Assembly (NCBI GenBank): GCA_015233655.1
Contig: JADFXI010000006.1
Coordinates: 1 to 56,989, forward strand
DNA: 56,989 nucleotides
Source of the DNA: Nitrospirota bacterium
GTDB lineage: Bacteria; Nitrospirota; Thermodesulfovibrionia; Thermodesulfovibrionales; Dissulfurispiraceae
Reading direction: 5' to 3'
Shown here: in pieces, positions 49,202-56,989 of the stretch
Numbering within the stretch: position 1 is the stretch's first letter
Layout: every line of letters begins with the position of its first letter
Translations under genes and position numbers: made by a program
The notes under the pieces: generated by a model
The model's database searches: none
What the model saw: the letters and a program-made list of their open reading frames with translations, nothing else
Told to the model about the DNA's origin: nothing

Positions 49202-50104
49202 TCAGGGTGTTACGTCAGGTTGTGATGGCTGGAAATCAAATGACAATCCTGGGTTGCGAAATACTATAATTAAGAAATAGTTGTCAGCAAGTCCAGTATT
49301 GGTGGCCATTACTAGACCATGGCGCATGGCTTCCTGTTGCATTAAAGCTTCTCTTAGTGCGCAAATTGCACTGTTCTCGCCTGTCCCAACCCGGCATAAC
49401 CTTTTGCCTAGAACAGCTAAGCCTGTTGTATGATTTTTTACATAGAAAAGTATATTCTGATCCTTGATTTCGGCGTAGGGAATCGTTTTAGGAAACGTGA
49501 CGTTCCATTCAGCTCGTGAAAGCGCAGATTGTATCTTGTCTGCAAAAAAATTTGATTCCATATCATCTTCCGGGTACCAAATTTCTGCGGTTCCTTTGGG
49601 TTTTCCCTTCAATATATTTGCAGTTTGTTTTATATCAAGTGAACGAGCTCTAAGTTTTAAAGTCACATAATTCAAAAGTTCCTTAAGCGCTAAAAGCGAC
49701 TTCGTATCTTCTGATAGTGAGTGTGCAGTTTTTTCATCCTCCTTTGTCAGGCGGTTTAGTTTATCGCTCTGAACTTGTAGCTTCTTTTGAGTATCTTCCG
49801 AACGTGAAATCAAATCTCCTATTGATTTTTTTTGAATACCGATTTGAATTTCGATCTGTTTTTTAAAATCATCGAGAGTAGAATTTTTAATATTTGTTAC
49901 GTCACGTTGGAAATTTTCTATCTCGAAACCACTCCATTTCAATTTCGCGATAGAATTGATATTTGTCATCAGGGCAAGGGCAAAAAGTGAGAATATTAGG
50001 AAAATAATAGTCAACGTGTTGGATATCTTCTTCGCTATAGCTAATGCCATTGCCCCAAAAGCAACGACTACAAAGAAGATATAAGTAGCAACTTCTCTCA
50101 TCAT
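49202..50104 (-). CDS. Membrane-anchored coiled-coil protein of unknown function
   Basis: 300 aa. Two N-terminal hydrophobic helices (about 5-25 and 29-50) are followed by a coiled coil (about 65-150) and a C-terminal globular part beginning near EIWYPEDDMESNFFADKIQSAL, which contains the pattern LSRAEWNVTFP and a hydrophobic end NYFLIIVFRNPG. No catalytic motif is recognised. The gene is clearly more A+T-rich than its neighbours and lies next to tRNA-Lys, a usual place for acquired DNA. It converges on the VapC-like gene. I do not recognise the family. Confidence 0.7.
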   Translation of the reverse strand: MMREVATYIFFVVVAFGAMALAIAKKISNTLTIIFLIFSLFALALMTNINSIAKLKWSGFEIENFQRDVTNIKNSTLDDFKKQIEIQIGIQKKSIGDLISRSEDTQKKLQVQSDKLNRLTKEDEKTAHSLSEDTKSLLALKELLNYVTLKLRARSLDIKQTANILKGKPKGTAEIWYPEDDMESNFFADKIQSALSRAEWNVTFPKTIPYAEIKDQNILFYVKNHTTGLAVLGKRLCRVGTGENSAICALREALMQQEAMRHGLVMATNTGLADNYFLIIVFRNPGLSFDFQPSQPDVTP

Positions 50105-50313
50105 CTCACTAAGTAAATCTACAGTTTCGGTGCATTTAATGTCAATGAGGGCTAAGAGGGAATCAGGAACGGCTTTGGCGTAGTAAGCTTAACGCATTTC
50201 AACTAATGCTTTTTTAAAAAGGCGACTGATGGCATTTTAAAACTGTTCTATTATTTTTCGATTATGATGTCAGCTGCTCTAATTGCGATAACACTTTGAA
50301 GGCAAGAAAAAAA

Positions 50314-50389
<76 letters not shown>

Positions 50390-50502
50390 ACGATAATGAT
50401 GAATATTTAAAATACAGCATGTTAGTTGAAGTCGTCAAGTTCCCACCTCTGTTTCAGTTCGAAAATTATTCAAATTCATTTAAATATAGAGTAAAATTTC
50501 AT

Positions 50503-50880
50503 ATGGCCTCAACAAAGAAACAGTATCGCAACCTTTGGCTCGTTGAATCCATAATGGAAGAACCGAGCTATTTGGAGAAATCCATGTTCGGGTGCCTTGC
50601 CGTTTATCTTCACGGGCGGATGATGCTGCTGTTGTCTGAAGGGGACGAACCTTGGAATGGTTTGCTTATTCCTACGGATTATCAATTCCACGATTCTATC
50701 AGGGACGAGTTTAAAGATGTAGTTCAGCATCCTGTCTTGAAGAAATGGCTATACCTGCCGGAGAATACAGAGGATTTTGAAACGGCAGCGGAGAATATTG
50801 TTCATGCCATTCATTTGGATGAAGCGCGATTTGGGGTAGAGCCGAAGGAGCGGAAGCCGAGGAAGAAAAAGAAGCAGTAA
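50503..50880 (+). CDS. Small hypothetical protein, TfoX N-terminal-like
   Basis: 125 aa soluble protein. The segment SMFGCLAVYLHGRMMLLLSEG resembles the MFGG-type start of TfoX N-terminal proteins, followed by LIPTDYQFHDSIRDEF and a basic C-terminus (RKPRKKKKQ). The frame is open further upstream, but the start MASTKKQYRNLW is taken because the upstream part is A+T-rich noise. No Shine-Dalgarno is clear at either start. It is followed by the CDF-like gene 15 bases later, possibly in one operon. Function is not known. Confidence 0.6.
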   Translation: MASTKKQYRNLWLVESIMEEPSYLEKSMFGCLAVYLHGRMMLLLSEGDEPWNGLLIPTDYQFHDSIRDEFKDVVQHPVLKKWLYLPENTEDFETAAENIVHAIHLDEARFGVEPKERKPRKKKKQ

Positions 50881-50895
50881 TTGGAGTGTTGCAAG

Positions 50896-51561
50896 ATGGA
50901 ACTCGCATTCAGGCAGCCGGGCCAGAACTGGGCCTTTTTTTACAGGTGGGCATCTGCCCTTGCTCTTATTACCATTTTCTACAATAGCATTGAAGGGGGC
51001 GTTTCTGTTTTCTTCGGTCTTCAGGATGAAACCATAGCCCTGTTCGGTTTTGGTCTTGATTCCTTTGTTGAGGTTGTTTCAGGAATCGGGATATGGCATA
51101 TGGTTAGACGAATGAAACAAAGTGACCCTGTTAACCATGATAGCTTTGAGAAAAGAGCCTTACAGATAACAGGGGGCGCTTTTTACGTTCTTGCTGTTGG
51201 ATTAGTTGCGACATCTGCATTAAACATTTATAGGGGAACAAGACCCGAAACTACGCTCTGGGGAATTGTAGTCTCTGTTATTTCTATCCTGGCAATGTGG
51301 CTGCTCATCCACTATAAGATGAAAATCGGGAAGCAGTTTAATTCTCAGGCTTTAATTGCGGATGCCAACTGTTCAAAGGCATGTATGTATCTCTCAATAA
51401 TCCTCCTTGTTTCCAGTGTCGGCTATGAGGTTACGAAAATAGGGGCAATTGACTCTATAGGAGCTATTGGAATAGCTCTCTTTTCATTTAGAGAGGGGAG
51501 AGAGGCTTTAGAGAAATCCAAGGGCAATCTGACATGCAGTTGTCAGGGAAAATGTCATTAG
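50896..51561 (+). CDS. CDF-like membrane protein with Cys-rich tail
   Basis: 221 aa with about six hydrophobic segments. The DSFVEVVSG segment in the second helix resembles the metal-site region of cation diffusion facilitators (DxxxE). A second acidic pair near ALIADANCSKACM matches the second CDF motif position. The soluble CDF C-terminal domain is missing; instead the protein ends LTCSCQGKCH, a metal-binding-like tail. The ATG at 50896 is preferred over a TTG at 50881. It may export or sense a soft metal; substrate unknown. Confidence 0.65.
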   Translation: MELAFRQPGQNWAFFYRWASALALITIFYNSIEGGVSVFFGLQDETIALFGFGLDSFVEVVSGIGIWHMVRRMKQSDPVNHDSFEKRALQITGGAFYVLAVGLVATSALNIYRGTRPETTLWGIVVSVISILAMWLLIHYKMKIGKQFNSQALIADANCSKACMYLSIILLVSSVGYEVTKIGAIDSIGAIGIALFSFREGREALEKSKGNLTCSCQGKCH

Positions 51562-51667
51562 GTTGAGTCGTCAGTTGCTCAAAGATACGCTCTTAAATTA
51601 TCATAAGAGATTGATGTTTCTCCGCAAGCGTTTGAACGACCGTTGATATGAGAGGCTTGGACAGACT

Positions 51668-53023
51668 ATGATCGATACACATTGTCATCTTGATATGGAC
51701 CCTTTTGAGGCTGACAGGGATGATGTTATCAAGAGGGCCCGGGAAGCCGGAATCGAAGCATTTCTCTGTATCGGTTCTGATTTTGAAGGCAACAAGGGCG
51801 CTGTAGCGCTGGCGGAAAAGCACGACGACATCTATGCTGTGGTGGGCATGCATCCCCACGATGCCAAAGACTTTACGAAAGCGGTTTTTGATCAGATAAA
51901 AATATGGGCTGCTCATAAAAAAGTGGTTGCTGTCGGAGAGATTGGGCTGGACTATCATTACGACCATTCCCCTAGAGAAGTCCAGCGCGATGTCTTCAGG
52001 CAGCAGCTTGATTACGCGAAGGAGTCAGGTCTTCCTGTGGTTGTTCACAGTAGAGACGCAAGTGAGGACACGCTTTCTATTCTTAAGGATTCAGGTGTCG
52101 GGCAAGGGGTCATGCATTGTTTCTCAGGAGACAGTGACATGGCTGACCGGGTGCTCGCGATGGGCTTTCATATTTCGTTTGCCGGGCAGGTGACTTTCAA
52201 GAAGGCGACTCAGCTCCGCGAGATAGCCAAGACTATCCCTGATGAACGCCTGCTTGTTGAGACGGATGCCCCTTTTCTTGCGCCGGAGCCTCTCAGAGGC
52301 AAACGTAACGAGCCGGCATTTATATTACATACCGCCCGTTTTCTCGCTCAATTAAGGGGTGTCTCGCTTGAGGACATTGACAGGATGACGACGCTCAATG
52401 CCAGGAGGCTTTTCGGGGTCGGCGAACTGCCTGCAGGCCAGATAGCATACAGGATCAGAGACAGCCTCTATTTGAACATCACCAACAGATGCACCAGCAA
52501 ATGCATTTTTTGCATCCGATCCTCTACAGACTTTGTGAAAGGGCACAATCTGCGCCTGGCCCATGAGCCTTCTGTTGAGGATTTGGCAGGTGCTATCGGC
52601 GATCCGACCCGGTACAGGGAAATCGTATTTTGCGGTTATGGCGAACCTCTTCTCAGGCTCGATGCCGTCAAGGCAGTTGCTGCTCTGGTAAAACAGCAAG
52701 GGGGCAGGGTGAGGATAAATACAAACGGCCACGGCAATCTTATTTACAAGAGAAACATCCTGCCTGAGCTGCGTGGACTTGTCGACAGCATATCCATAAG
52801 TCTCGATGCCCAGGACGAGGATACCTATCGGCGCCTCTGTAAGCCCTCTTTCGATAATGCATTTCAGGAAGTAATTAACTTTATCAGGGAGGCAAAGCTC
52901 TGCATCCCCGAGGTCAGCGCAACAGTAGTCGCTGCCGATGGAGTGGACATTGATAAGTGCAGGGCGATTACAGATGAGTTGGGGGTAACCCTAAGGGTGA
53001 GGGGACTGGATAACGTCGGTTAG
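51668..53023 (+). CDS. TatD-type hydrolase fused to a radical SAM domain
   Basis: 451 aa. The first 260 residues are a TatD-family metal-dependent DNase fold (IDTHCHLD at 2-9, GEIGLDYHY, VVHSRDA, LVETDAPFL). The remainder is a radical SAM domain with NRCTSKCIFCIRSS (CxxxCxxC) and the GYGEPLLR motif. This matches the tatD-linked radical SAM family (known as TatD-associated rSAM); here the two parts are one polypeptide. The target of the radical SAM part is unknown. Its 3' end overlaps hisS, convergent, by 33 bases. Confidence 0.88.
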   Translation: MIDTHCHLDMDPFEADRDDVIKRAREAGIEAFLCIGSDFEGNKGAVALAEKHDDIYAVVGMHPHDAKDFTKAVFDQIKIWAAHKKVVAVGEIGLDYHYDHSPREVQRDVFRQQLDYAKESGLPVVVHSRDASEDTLSILKDSGVGQGVMHCFSGDSDMADRVLAMGFHISFAGQVTFKKATQLREIAKTIPDERLLVETDAPFLAPEPLRGKRNEPAFILHTARFLAQLRGVSLEDIDRMTTLNARRLFGVGELPAGQIAYRIRDSLYLNITNRCTSKCIFCIRSSTDFVKGHNLRLAHEPSVEDLAGAIGDPTRYREIVFCGYGEPLLRLDAVKAVAALVKQQGGRVRINTNGHGNLIYKRNILPELRGLVDSISISLDAQDEDTYRRLCKPSFDNAFQEVINFIREAKLCIPEVSATVVAADGVDIDKCRAITDELGVTLRVRGLDNVG

Positions 53024-54259
53024 CACTGACTCTACGTTATTGATTTCGATCATGCCCTGCTCTTTGGTCTTCAGGTTTTTCCATTGGACCTTTCCTTCCT
53101 GAAGTTCATTCTCTCCGATAATCAATGCGATGTCGGCATTAATCCTGTCAGCCTTGCGCAATTGGCTTTTCAGCGTTGCATCTCCATAATTTTGTTCTAT
53201 CCAGTGACCTTTTGCGCGGAGCGTCTCTGCAATCTTGAAACCCTCCTTTTCAGCCTCCTTGCCGAGGGTCGCAATGAAGGCCTTTGGTGCCGGCGTCTGC
53301 TCCGGGGAAATTTCTTTAAGCAATGCAGCCAGTCTCTCCATGCCGATGGCAAAACCTATTGCGGGCGTGTCCGGACCTCCGAACTCTTTTACGAGACGAT
53401 CATATCTGCCGCCAGCAGCAACGGCTTTTTGCGCTCCGAGATGTTCACTGGTGACTTCAAAGGTAGTCCTCGTATAGTAGTCGAGTCCGCGCACCAGGTT
53501 GGGGTTTAAGGCGTAGCGGACGCCCATCAGAGTCAGGATGCCGAGGAGTTCGTCGAAATGAGTTCTGCAATCGACACATAAAAAATCTGTTACCGCAGGC
53601 GCTCCTTGCCGCAGCTGTATGCAGCGTTCCACTTTGCAGTCAAGTATTCTCAACGGATTTACGGAGTAGCGACGGACGCAATCAGGGCAGAACTCTCCAA
53701 GCTTGTCTCCAAAGAATGCGAGCAAGGCGTTCTTGTAGTCAGGCCTGCATGCTTCACACCCGATAGAATTGATTTCAAAGCTCAGCTCTCTGAGACCTAT
53801 TTGTTCGAGAAGGTTTTTCAGCATGATAATAAGTTCAGCGTCCTGCGACGGTGCTGCCGAGCCGAAGGCCTCGACGCCGATCTGGTAGAACTGTCTGAAC
53901 CTTCCCTTCTGCGGGCGCTCGTATCTGAACATCGGGCCTGCGTAGAAGAACTTTTGCGGAGACTGCAAAGTATTCAGGTTGTGCTCGACATAACAACGCA
54001 CAGCAGACGCCGTGCCCTCGGGGCGCAGAGTGATACTGCGGTTCGCCTTGTCAGGGAACGTGTACATCTCCTTATCGACAATGTCCGAGGTTTCCCCTAT
54101 GCTCCTGATGAAAAGTTCGGTAGACTCGATTATGGGAAGTCTGATTTCCCTAAAGCCGTAGTTGTAAAGAATTGCCCTTGCTGAAGACTCTATGCGCTGC
54201 CAAATGAAAATATCGGGCGGCATGATGTCCTGAACGCCCTTCAGCGCGCTATATATCAC
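52991..54259 (-). CDS. hisS: Histidyl-tRNA synthetase
   Basis: 422 aa class II aminoacyl-tRNA synthetase. Motif 2 region LRPEGTASAVR, the histidine A and B motifs VRGLDYYTRT and GGRYDRLVKEF, and motif 3 GFAIGMERL are present; an anticodon-binding domain ends the protein. Length is typical. It overlaps the divIVA start region by 11 bases at its 5' end and the TatD-rSAM gene by 33 bases at its 3' end. Last gene of the yggS-proC-yggT-divIVA-hisS string. Confidence 0.96.
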   Translation of the reverse strand: MIYSALKGVQDIMPPDIFIWQRIESSARAILYNYGFREIRLPIIESTELFIRSIGETSDIVDKEMYTFPDKANRSITLRPEGTASAVRCYVEHNLNTLQSPQKFFYAGPMFRYERPQKGRFRQFYQIGVEAFGSAAPSQDAELIIMLKNLLEQIGLRELSFEINSIGCEACRPDYKNALLAFFGDKLGEFCPDCVRRYSVNPLRILDCKVERCIQLRQGAPAVTDFLCVDCRTHFDELLGILTLMGVRYALNPNLVRGLDYYTRTTFEVTSEHLGAQKAVAAGGRYDRLVKEFGGPDTPAIGFAIGMERLAALLKEISPEQTPAPKAFIATLGKEAEKEGFKIAETLRAKGHWIEQNYGDATLKSQLRKADRINADIALIIGENELQEGKVQWKNLKTKEQGMIEINNVESVLTDVIQSPHP

Positions 54260-54722
54260 CCGACTCCTCTCCTTCTCTCTCCTTGTCGAACTCGAGCATC
54301 TTCATGTGGCTATCGATAAGCCGCTTGATTTCCTCTTTGAAGTGGCGTCTGATGCCTTTGAGGTCCACGATGTCCTCGTGTATCTTTACGACCTTTTCCT
54401 GCGCTACTTTGGTCATGCTGTCGGCCTTGAGTTCAGCCTCCTTGAGAATGAGTTCAGCCTCCTTGCGGGCATTCGTTTTGTAGTCTTCAACCATTTGCTG
54501 GGCGGTCATCAGGGTCTCTCTGAGCGTTGATTCCATGTGCCTGAATTCCTGCAGTTGCTCGTCCGCCCTGGCGAGTTGCTCTTTCAGCGAAGCGTTTTCT
54601 CTCATGAGTTCCTCGAGTTCCTCCCTCACCAGTTCGAGAAAGGAATATACTTCATCAACATCGAAGCCTCTGAAGCGCATCGGAAACTGTTTTTGCTGAA
54701 TGTCGAGCGGAGTAAGTCTCAT
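54249..54722 (-). CDS. divIVA: DivIVA-domain coiled-coil protein
   Basis: 157 aa. It begins MRLTPLDIQQKQFPMRFRGFD, the DivIVA membrane-binding segment, then a long coiled coil to the end with an acidic tail. DivIVA proteins mark the pole or septum and recruit division or wall-synthesis proteins. The ATG at 54722 has a well-placed AGGAGG; the GTG nine bases earlier lies inside it. It abuts yggT by one base and overlaps hisS. Confidence 0.88.
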   Translation of the reverse strand: MRLTPLDIQQKQFPMRFRGFDVDEVYSFLELVREELEELMRENASLKEQLARADEQLQEFRHMESTLRETLMTAQQMVEDYKTNARKEAELILKEAELKADSMTKVAQEKVVKIHEDIVDLKGIRRHFKEEIKRLIDSHMKMLEFDKEREGEESGDI

Positions 54723-54723
54723 C

Positions 54724-55029
54724 TTAGCCACCTCCTAATTGATAGCCTAATTTTATCAAGGTCCTGATCAAAAAACTCTGCATAAACATAATAATTAAAA
54801 AGACAATGATCGGGGATATGTCAATAGGGCCGAATGGGAACCCTATCACTCTCCTTATCGGTCTGAGTACCGGTTCCGTTACAGCATGGAGAAACCGGAC
54901 TATGGGGTTATAAGGGTCTGGATTGACCCAGCTCAAGAGGACAGTAATTATGAGTATCCATCTATAAATATCCAGTATGTAGTCGAGGATCTTGGCTATC
55001 GTAAAAACAAAGTCGCCCAAAACAAACAT
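54724..55029 (-). CDS. YggT family membrane protein
   Basis: 101 aa with two hydrophobic helices around the conserved WVNPDPYNPIVRFLHAVTEPVLRPIRR motif of YggT. It is generally found in the yggS-proC-yggT-divIVA cluster, as here, and is linked to division or osmotic stress in some bacteria. GAGGAG Shine-Dalgarno. Function is not defined. Confidence 0.9.
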   Translation of the reverse strand: MFVLGDFVFTIAKILDYILDIYRWILIITVLLSWVNPDPYNPIVRFLHAVTEPVLRPIRRVIGFPFGPIDISPIIVFLIIMFMQSFLIRTLIKLGYQLGGG

Positions 55030-55075
55030 GTCTCCTCCTTCTTGGTGACAGCGGTAATCAGTGTATCTATTCTAA

Positions 55076-55864
55076 CTAATTTCTGCTGCCTAATTCTTCT
55101 GCTCTCTTAAGCGCCGCCCGCAGGCCATCTGCAACGATTGCCTTCAAGCCCTTTTCTTCAAACACCTTAAGTCCCGCAGCAGTAGTCCCGCCTGGCGAAG
55201 TTACCATTACGCGGAGTTCTCCGGGCGGCATGCCGGTGTCAAGAAGCCGTGCCGTGCCGCTTAGTGTCTGGAGCGCGAGTTCGCCCGCATCCGAGGTCGA
55301 CAGCCCCATTTGCTCGCCTGCGGCTATCAGGGCTTCCACGAACAATGCAATAAAGGCAGGCCCGCTGCCTGAAAGCGCAGTCACGGCATTCATATATTTT
55401 TCAGGCAGGGTGAGCACTCTGCCTACAGACATGAAAATATCCCGAACAACCGCTATGTCGCTCTCAGGCATGCATTCGCAAAGGGAAATAACGGACATGC
55501 CTTCCTGAACGATGGCTGGTGTGTTCGGCATGACCCTTACAAGTCTGCCTGATTTCAGTTTTTCCTGCAGATAAGCGAGAGTTATGCCTGCGGCTATAGA
55601 GACCACGGTCTTGTTTTCCGTTATGTATAAAGCAATCTCGTCAAGGACCGAAGCCATGTTTTGAGGCTTTACCGCAAGTATAACAATATTGCAGTACTCA
55701 GCCGCTTCTTTGTTGGAAGCAGTTGTCTTTATCCCGTAAGATATTTCAAGGTAGCGTCTCCTCTCTTCCAGCGGTTCAGCTACGAGTATGCTCTTGTTCC
55801 CCTTGCCCGTAATGCCTTTTATCAACGCCTCCGCCATTTTACCGCCGCCAATGAAGCCGATCAT
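55076..55864 (-). CDS. proC: Pyrroline-5-carboxylate reductase
   Basis: 262 aa cytoplasmic enzyme for the last step of proline synthesis (NAD(P)H-dependent). The N-terminal Rossmann motif is MIGFIGGGKMAEALIKG. The conserved ALSGSGPAF segment and the MVTSPGGTTAAGL motif near the C-terminus are present. The start overlaps the yggS stop (ATGA), so the two are coupled, as in many genomes. Confidence 0.95.
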   Translation of the reverse strand: MIGFIGGGKMAEALIKGITGKGNKSILVAEPLEERRRYLEISYGIKTTASNKEAAEYCNIVILAVKPQNMASVLDEIALYITENKTVVSIAAGITLAYLQEKLKSGRLVRVMPNTPAIVQEGMSVISLCECMPESDIAVVRDIFMSVGRVLTLPEKYMNAVTALSGSGPAFIALFVEALIAAGEQMGLSTSDAGELALQTLSGTARLLDTGMPPGELRVMVTSPGGTTAAGLKVFEEKGLKAIVADGLRAALKRAEELGSRN

Positions 55865-56580
55865 TGCTTGCTCCTTTCGCCAAAAAGCGCAGTTCCTATC
55901 CTCACCATAGTGGCACCCTCCTGTATTGCGACCTCAAAATCATGCGACATGCCCATCGATAGCTCCGGCAAAAGAAGACCGGCTTTTTCCGCTTCGTCCC
56001 TGAGTTCGCGGAGCCTTCTGAAATAGGGCCTTGTCTGCTCTGGGTCATCGAAAAATGGAGGCATTGTCATTAGTCCTTCGAGTTGAATGTTGCTCATGCC
56101 GCTTATCTCTTTTAGGAGAGACATCATTTTCTCCTCTGATACCCCGTGCCTGGTCTCGTCGCCGGCTAATTTTACCTGAACAAGCACCCTCTGTGTCTTA
56201 TTAATTTTTAAGGCCTGTCTGTCTATCTCTTCAGCGAGCCCGGCAGAATCCATGGTATGTATGAGATCAAACAGATGCACCGCATATTTTGCCTTATTCT
56301 TCTGAAGATTTCCTATTAAATGCCACTGGACACCGCTGAGGGCTTTTTCCGTAAAATCTTTGCCGGGGCCTCTAAAGTGCTCAATCTTGGCCTTCGCCTC
56401 TTGCACCCTGTTCTCTCCGAAGACCCTGATGCCGATGTCCAGGGCTTCTTCAATTGCTTCGATTTCCACCTTTTTTGTGACGGCAACAAGTTTTACGGTA
56501 TCAGGACTTCTATCTGCGAGCACTGCCGCGCGCATCATCCTGTTTAGTATGTCTGTGACGTTATCTATAAGCATTTGCAA
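55861..56580 (-). CDS. PLP homeostasis protein (YggS/PLPBP family)
   Basis: 239 aa. The PLP-binding Lys is in VKLVAVTKKV. GENRVQEA, WHLIGNLQKNK and LSMGMSHDFEVAI are all present. YggS controls pyridoxal phosphate balance and has no known catalytic reaction. The start may be 56580 or 56574 (MLIDN). First gene of the cluster, divergent from the sensor gene that runs off the window. Confidence 0.93.
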   Translation of the reverse strand: MQMLIDNVTDILNRMMRAAVLADRSPDTVKLVAVTKKVEIEAIEEALDIGIRVFGENRVQEAKAKIEHFRGPGKDFTEKALSGVQWHLIGNLQKNKAKYAVHLFDLIHTMDSAGLAEEIDRQALKINKTQRVLVQVKLAGDETRHGVSEEKMMSLLKEISGMSNIQLEGLMTMPPFFDDPEQTRPYFRRLRELRDEAEKAGLLLPELSMGMSHDFEVAIQEGATMVRIGTALFGERSKQ

Positions 56581-56646
56581 CTTATAGTAAAATCAATTTC
56601 AAATTAATTCAAGCCTCAGGTTGTTTTTTTAGCGGTATTAGAGGAT

Positions 56647-56989
56647 ATGTTATTATTAAGAATGTTTCAGGGCAATTCGTTTAAGTTCTCACTGAACAAG
56701 AAGCTTATCCTGATGATGATCTTCCTGAGTTGTATCCTGATCGGCATGCTTCTGTTTTTTTATTCTCAGTCCGAAAAAGACCTCTCCCGCGCCATGGAGC
56801 GTCAAACCACCGAACTTACAAAAGCCATACAAATCGGCGTTGAGGAAGTTACCGGGTCCGGCACAACGGATGAGGCGCGACTGTCAAAATATCTTACGAG
56901 TCTGAATACCAGGGGGGTCAAGGAAATATCTATTATCAGCAACGAGCACGAAGTCGTTGCCAGTACTAATCCGTTAAAAATAGGGCAGC
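56647..56989 (+). CDS. N-terminal part of a membrane sensor protein, cut by the window edge
   Basis: The reading frame runs from an ATG at 56647 to the window end with no stop (114 codons). After a short basic start (KFSLNKKL) comes one strong membrane helix (ILMMIFLSCILIGMLLFFY) and then a periplasmic-looking helical region (SEKDLSRAMERQTTELTKAIQ). This is the usual start of a sensor histidine kinase or chemoreceptor. No kinase motif is visible yet, so the class is inferred. A weak GAGGAT precedes the ATG. Confidence 0.65.
   Translation, partial: MLLLRMFQGNSFKFSLNKKLILMMIFLSCILIGMLLFFYSQSEKDLSRAMERQTTELTKAIQIGVEEVTGSGTTDEARLSKYLTSLNTRGVKEISIISNEHEVVASTNPLKIGQ

Overview
The window most likely comes from an anaerobic, sulfur-metabolising bacterium of the Nitrospirota (Thermodesulfovibrionia-like) type. 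This is inferred from a complete reductive-type dsr locus (dsrAB, dsrD, siroheme amidase, dsrC, dsrMKJOP) and its mix of gene neighbours. No ribosomal RNA is present to settle the taxonomy.

Layout. 1-2.8 kb: Pal and CpoB (cell-envelope Tol-Pal system) and moaA. 2.8-13.2 kb: one long minus-strand operon, read from 13174 down to 2822. It encodes a cytoplasmic group-2-like [NiFe] hydrogenase (small and large subunits), its maturation protease, a GAF-type hybrid histidine kinase with four receivers, a stand-alone receiver, a second hybrid kinase and an HD-GYP c-di-GMP phosphodiesterase response regulator. It reads as a hydrogen-sensing phosphorelay that ends in c-di-GMP turnover. 13.4-20.4 kb: small exported proteins, a nucleotide-sugar dehydrogenase, two glycosyltransferases and the LptG/LptF permeases. 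20.4-21.8 kb: an IscA-like protein and hemB.

21.8-25.4 kb: an A+T-rich three-gene island (DUF262 protein, AAA ATPase with a DUF3696-like tail, unknown protein) that looks like a defence system, preceded by a small Cys-motif protein. 25.4-31.2 kb: a glycolate/lactate oxidase-type flavoprotein, an RRM protein with rpsU, and smc. 31.4-43.4 kb: the dsr locus on the plus strand, with internal hairpins and terminators, extra uncharacterised genes and a trailing ferredoxin. 43.5-44.9 kb: a convergent dsrH-dsrE-dsrF-tusA sulfur-relay operon behind a strong promoter with a palindromic operator. 45-48.4 kb: a BPL_N-type protein and a chemoreceptor with PilJ-type sensor and CZB domain. A class-I c-di-GMP riboswitch overlapping a terminator precedes the chemoreceptor.

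48.5-51.6 kb: accessory genes (a VapBC-like pair, an unknown coiled-coil membrane protein, tRNA-Lys, and two small unknown or transporter-like genes). 51.7-57 kb: a TatD-radical SAM fusion, hisS, the divIVA-yggT-proC-yggS cluster, and the start of a sensor protein cut by the window edge.

How it fits together. The Dsr genes form the sulfite-reduction core: DsrAB enzyme, siroamide cofactor synthesis, DsrC trisulfide carrier and DsrMKJOP membrane complex. DsrEFH/TusA adds sulfane-sulfur trafficking. The hydrogenase-phosphorelay operon and the riboswitch-controlled chemoreceptor could be the input and output of one c-di-GMP pathway that ties hydrogen availability to behaviour. That link is inference.
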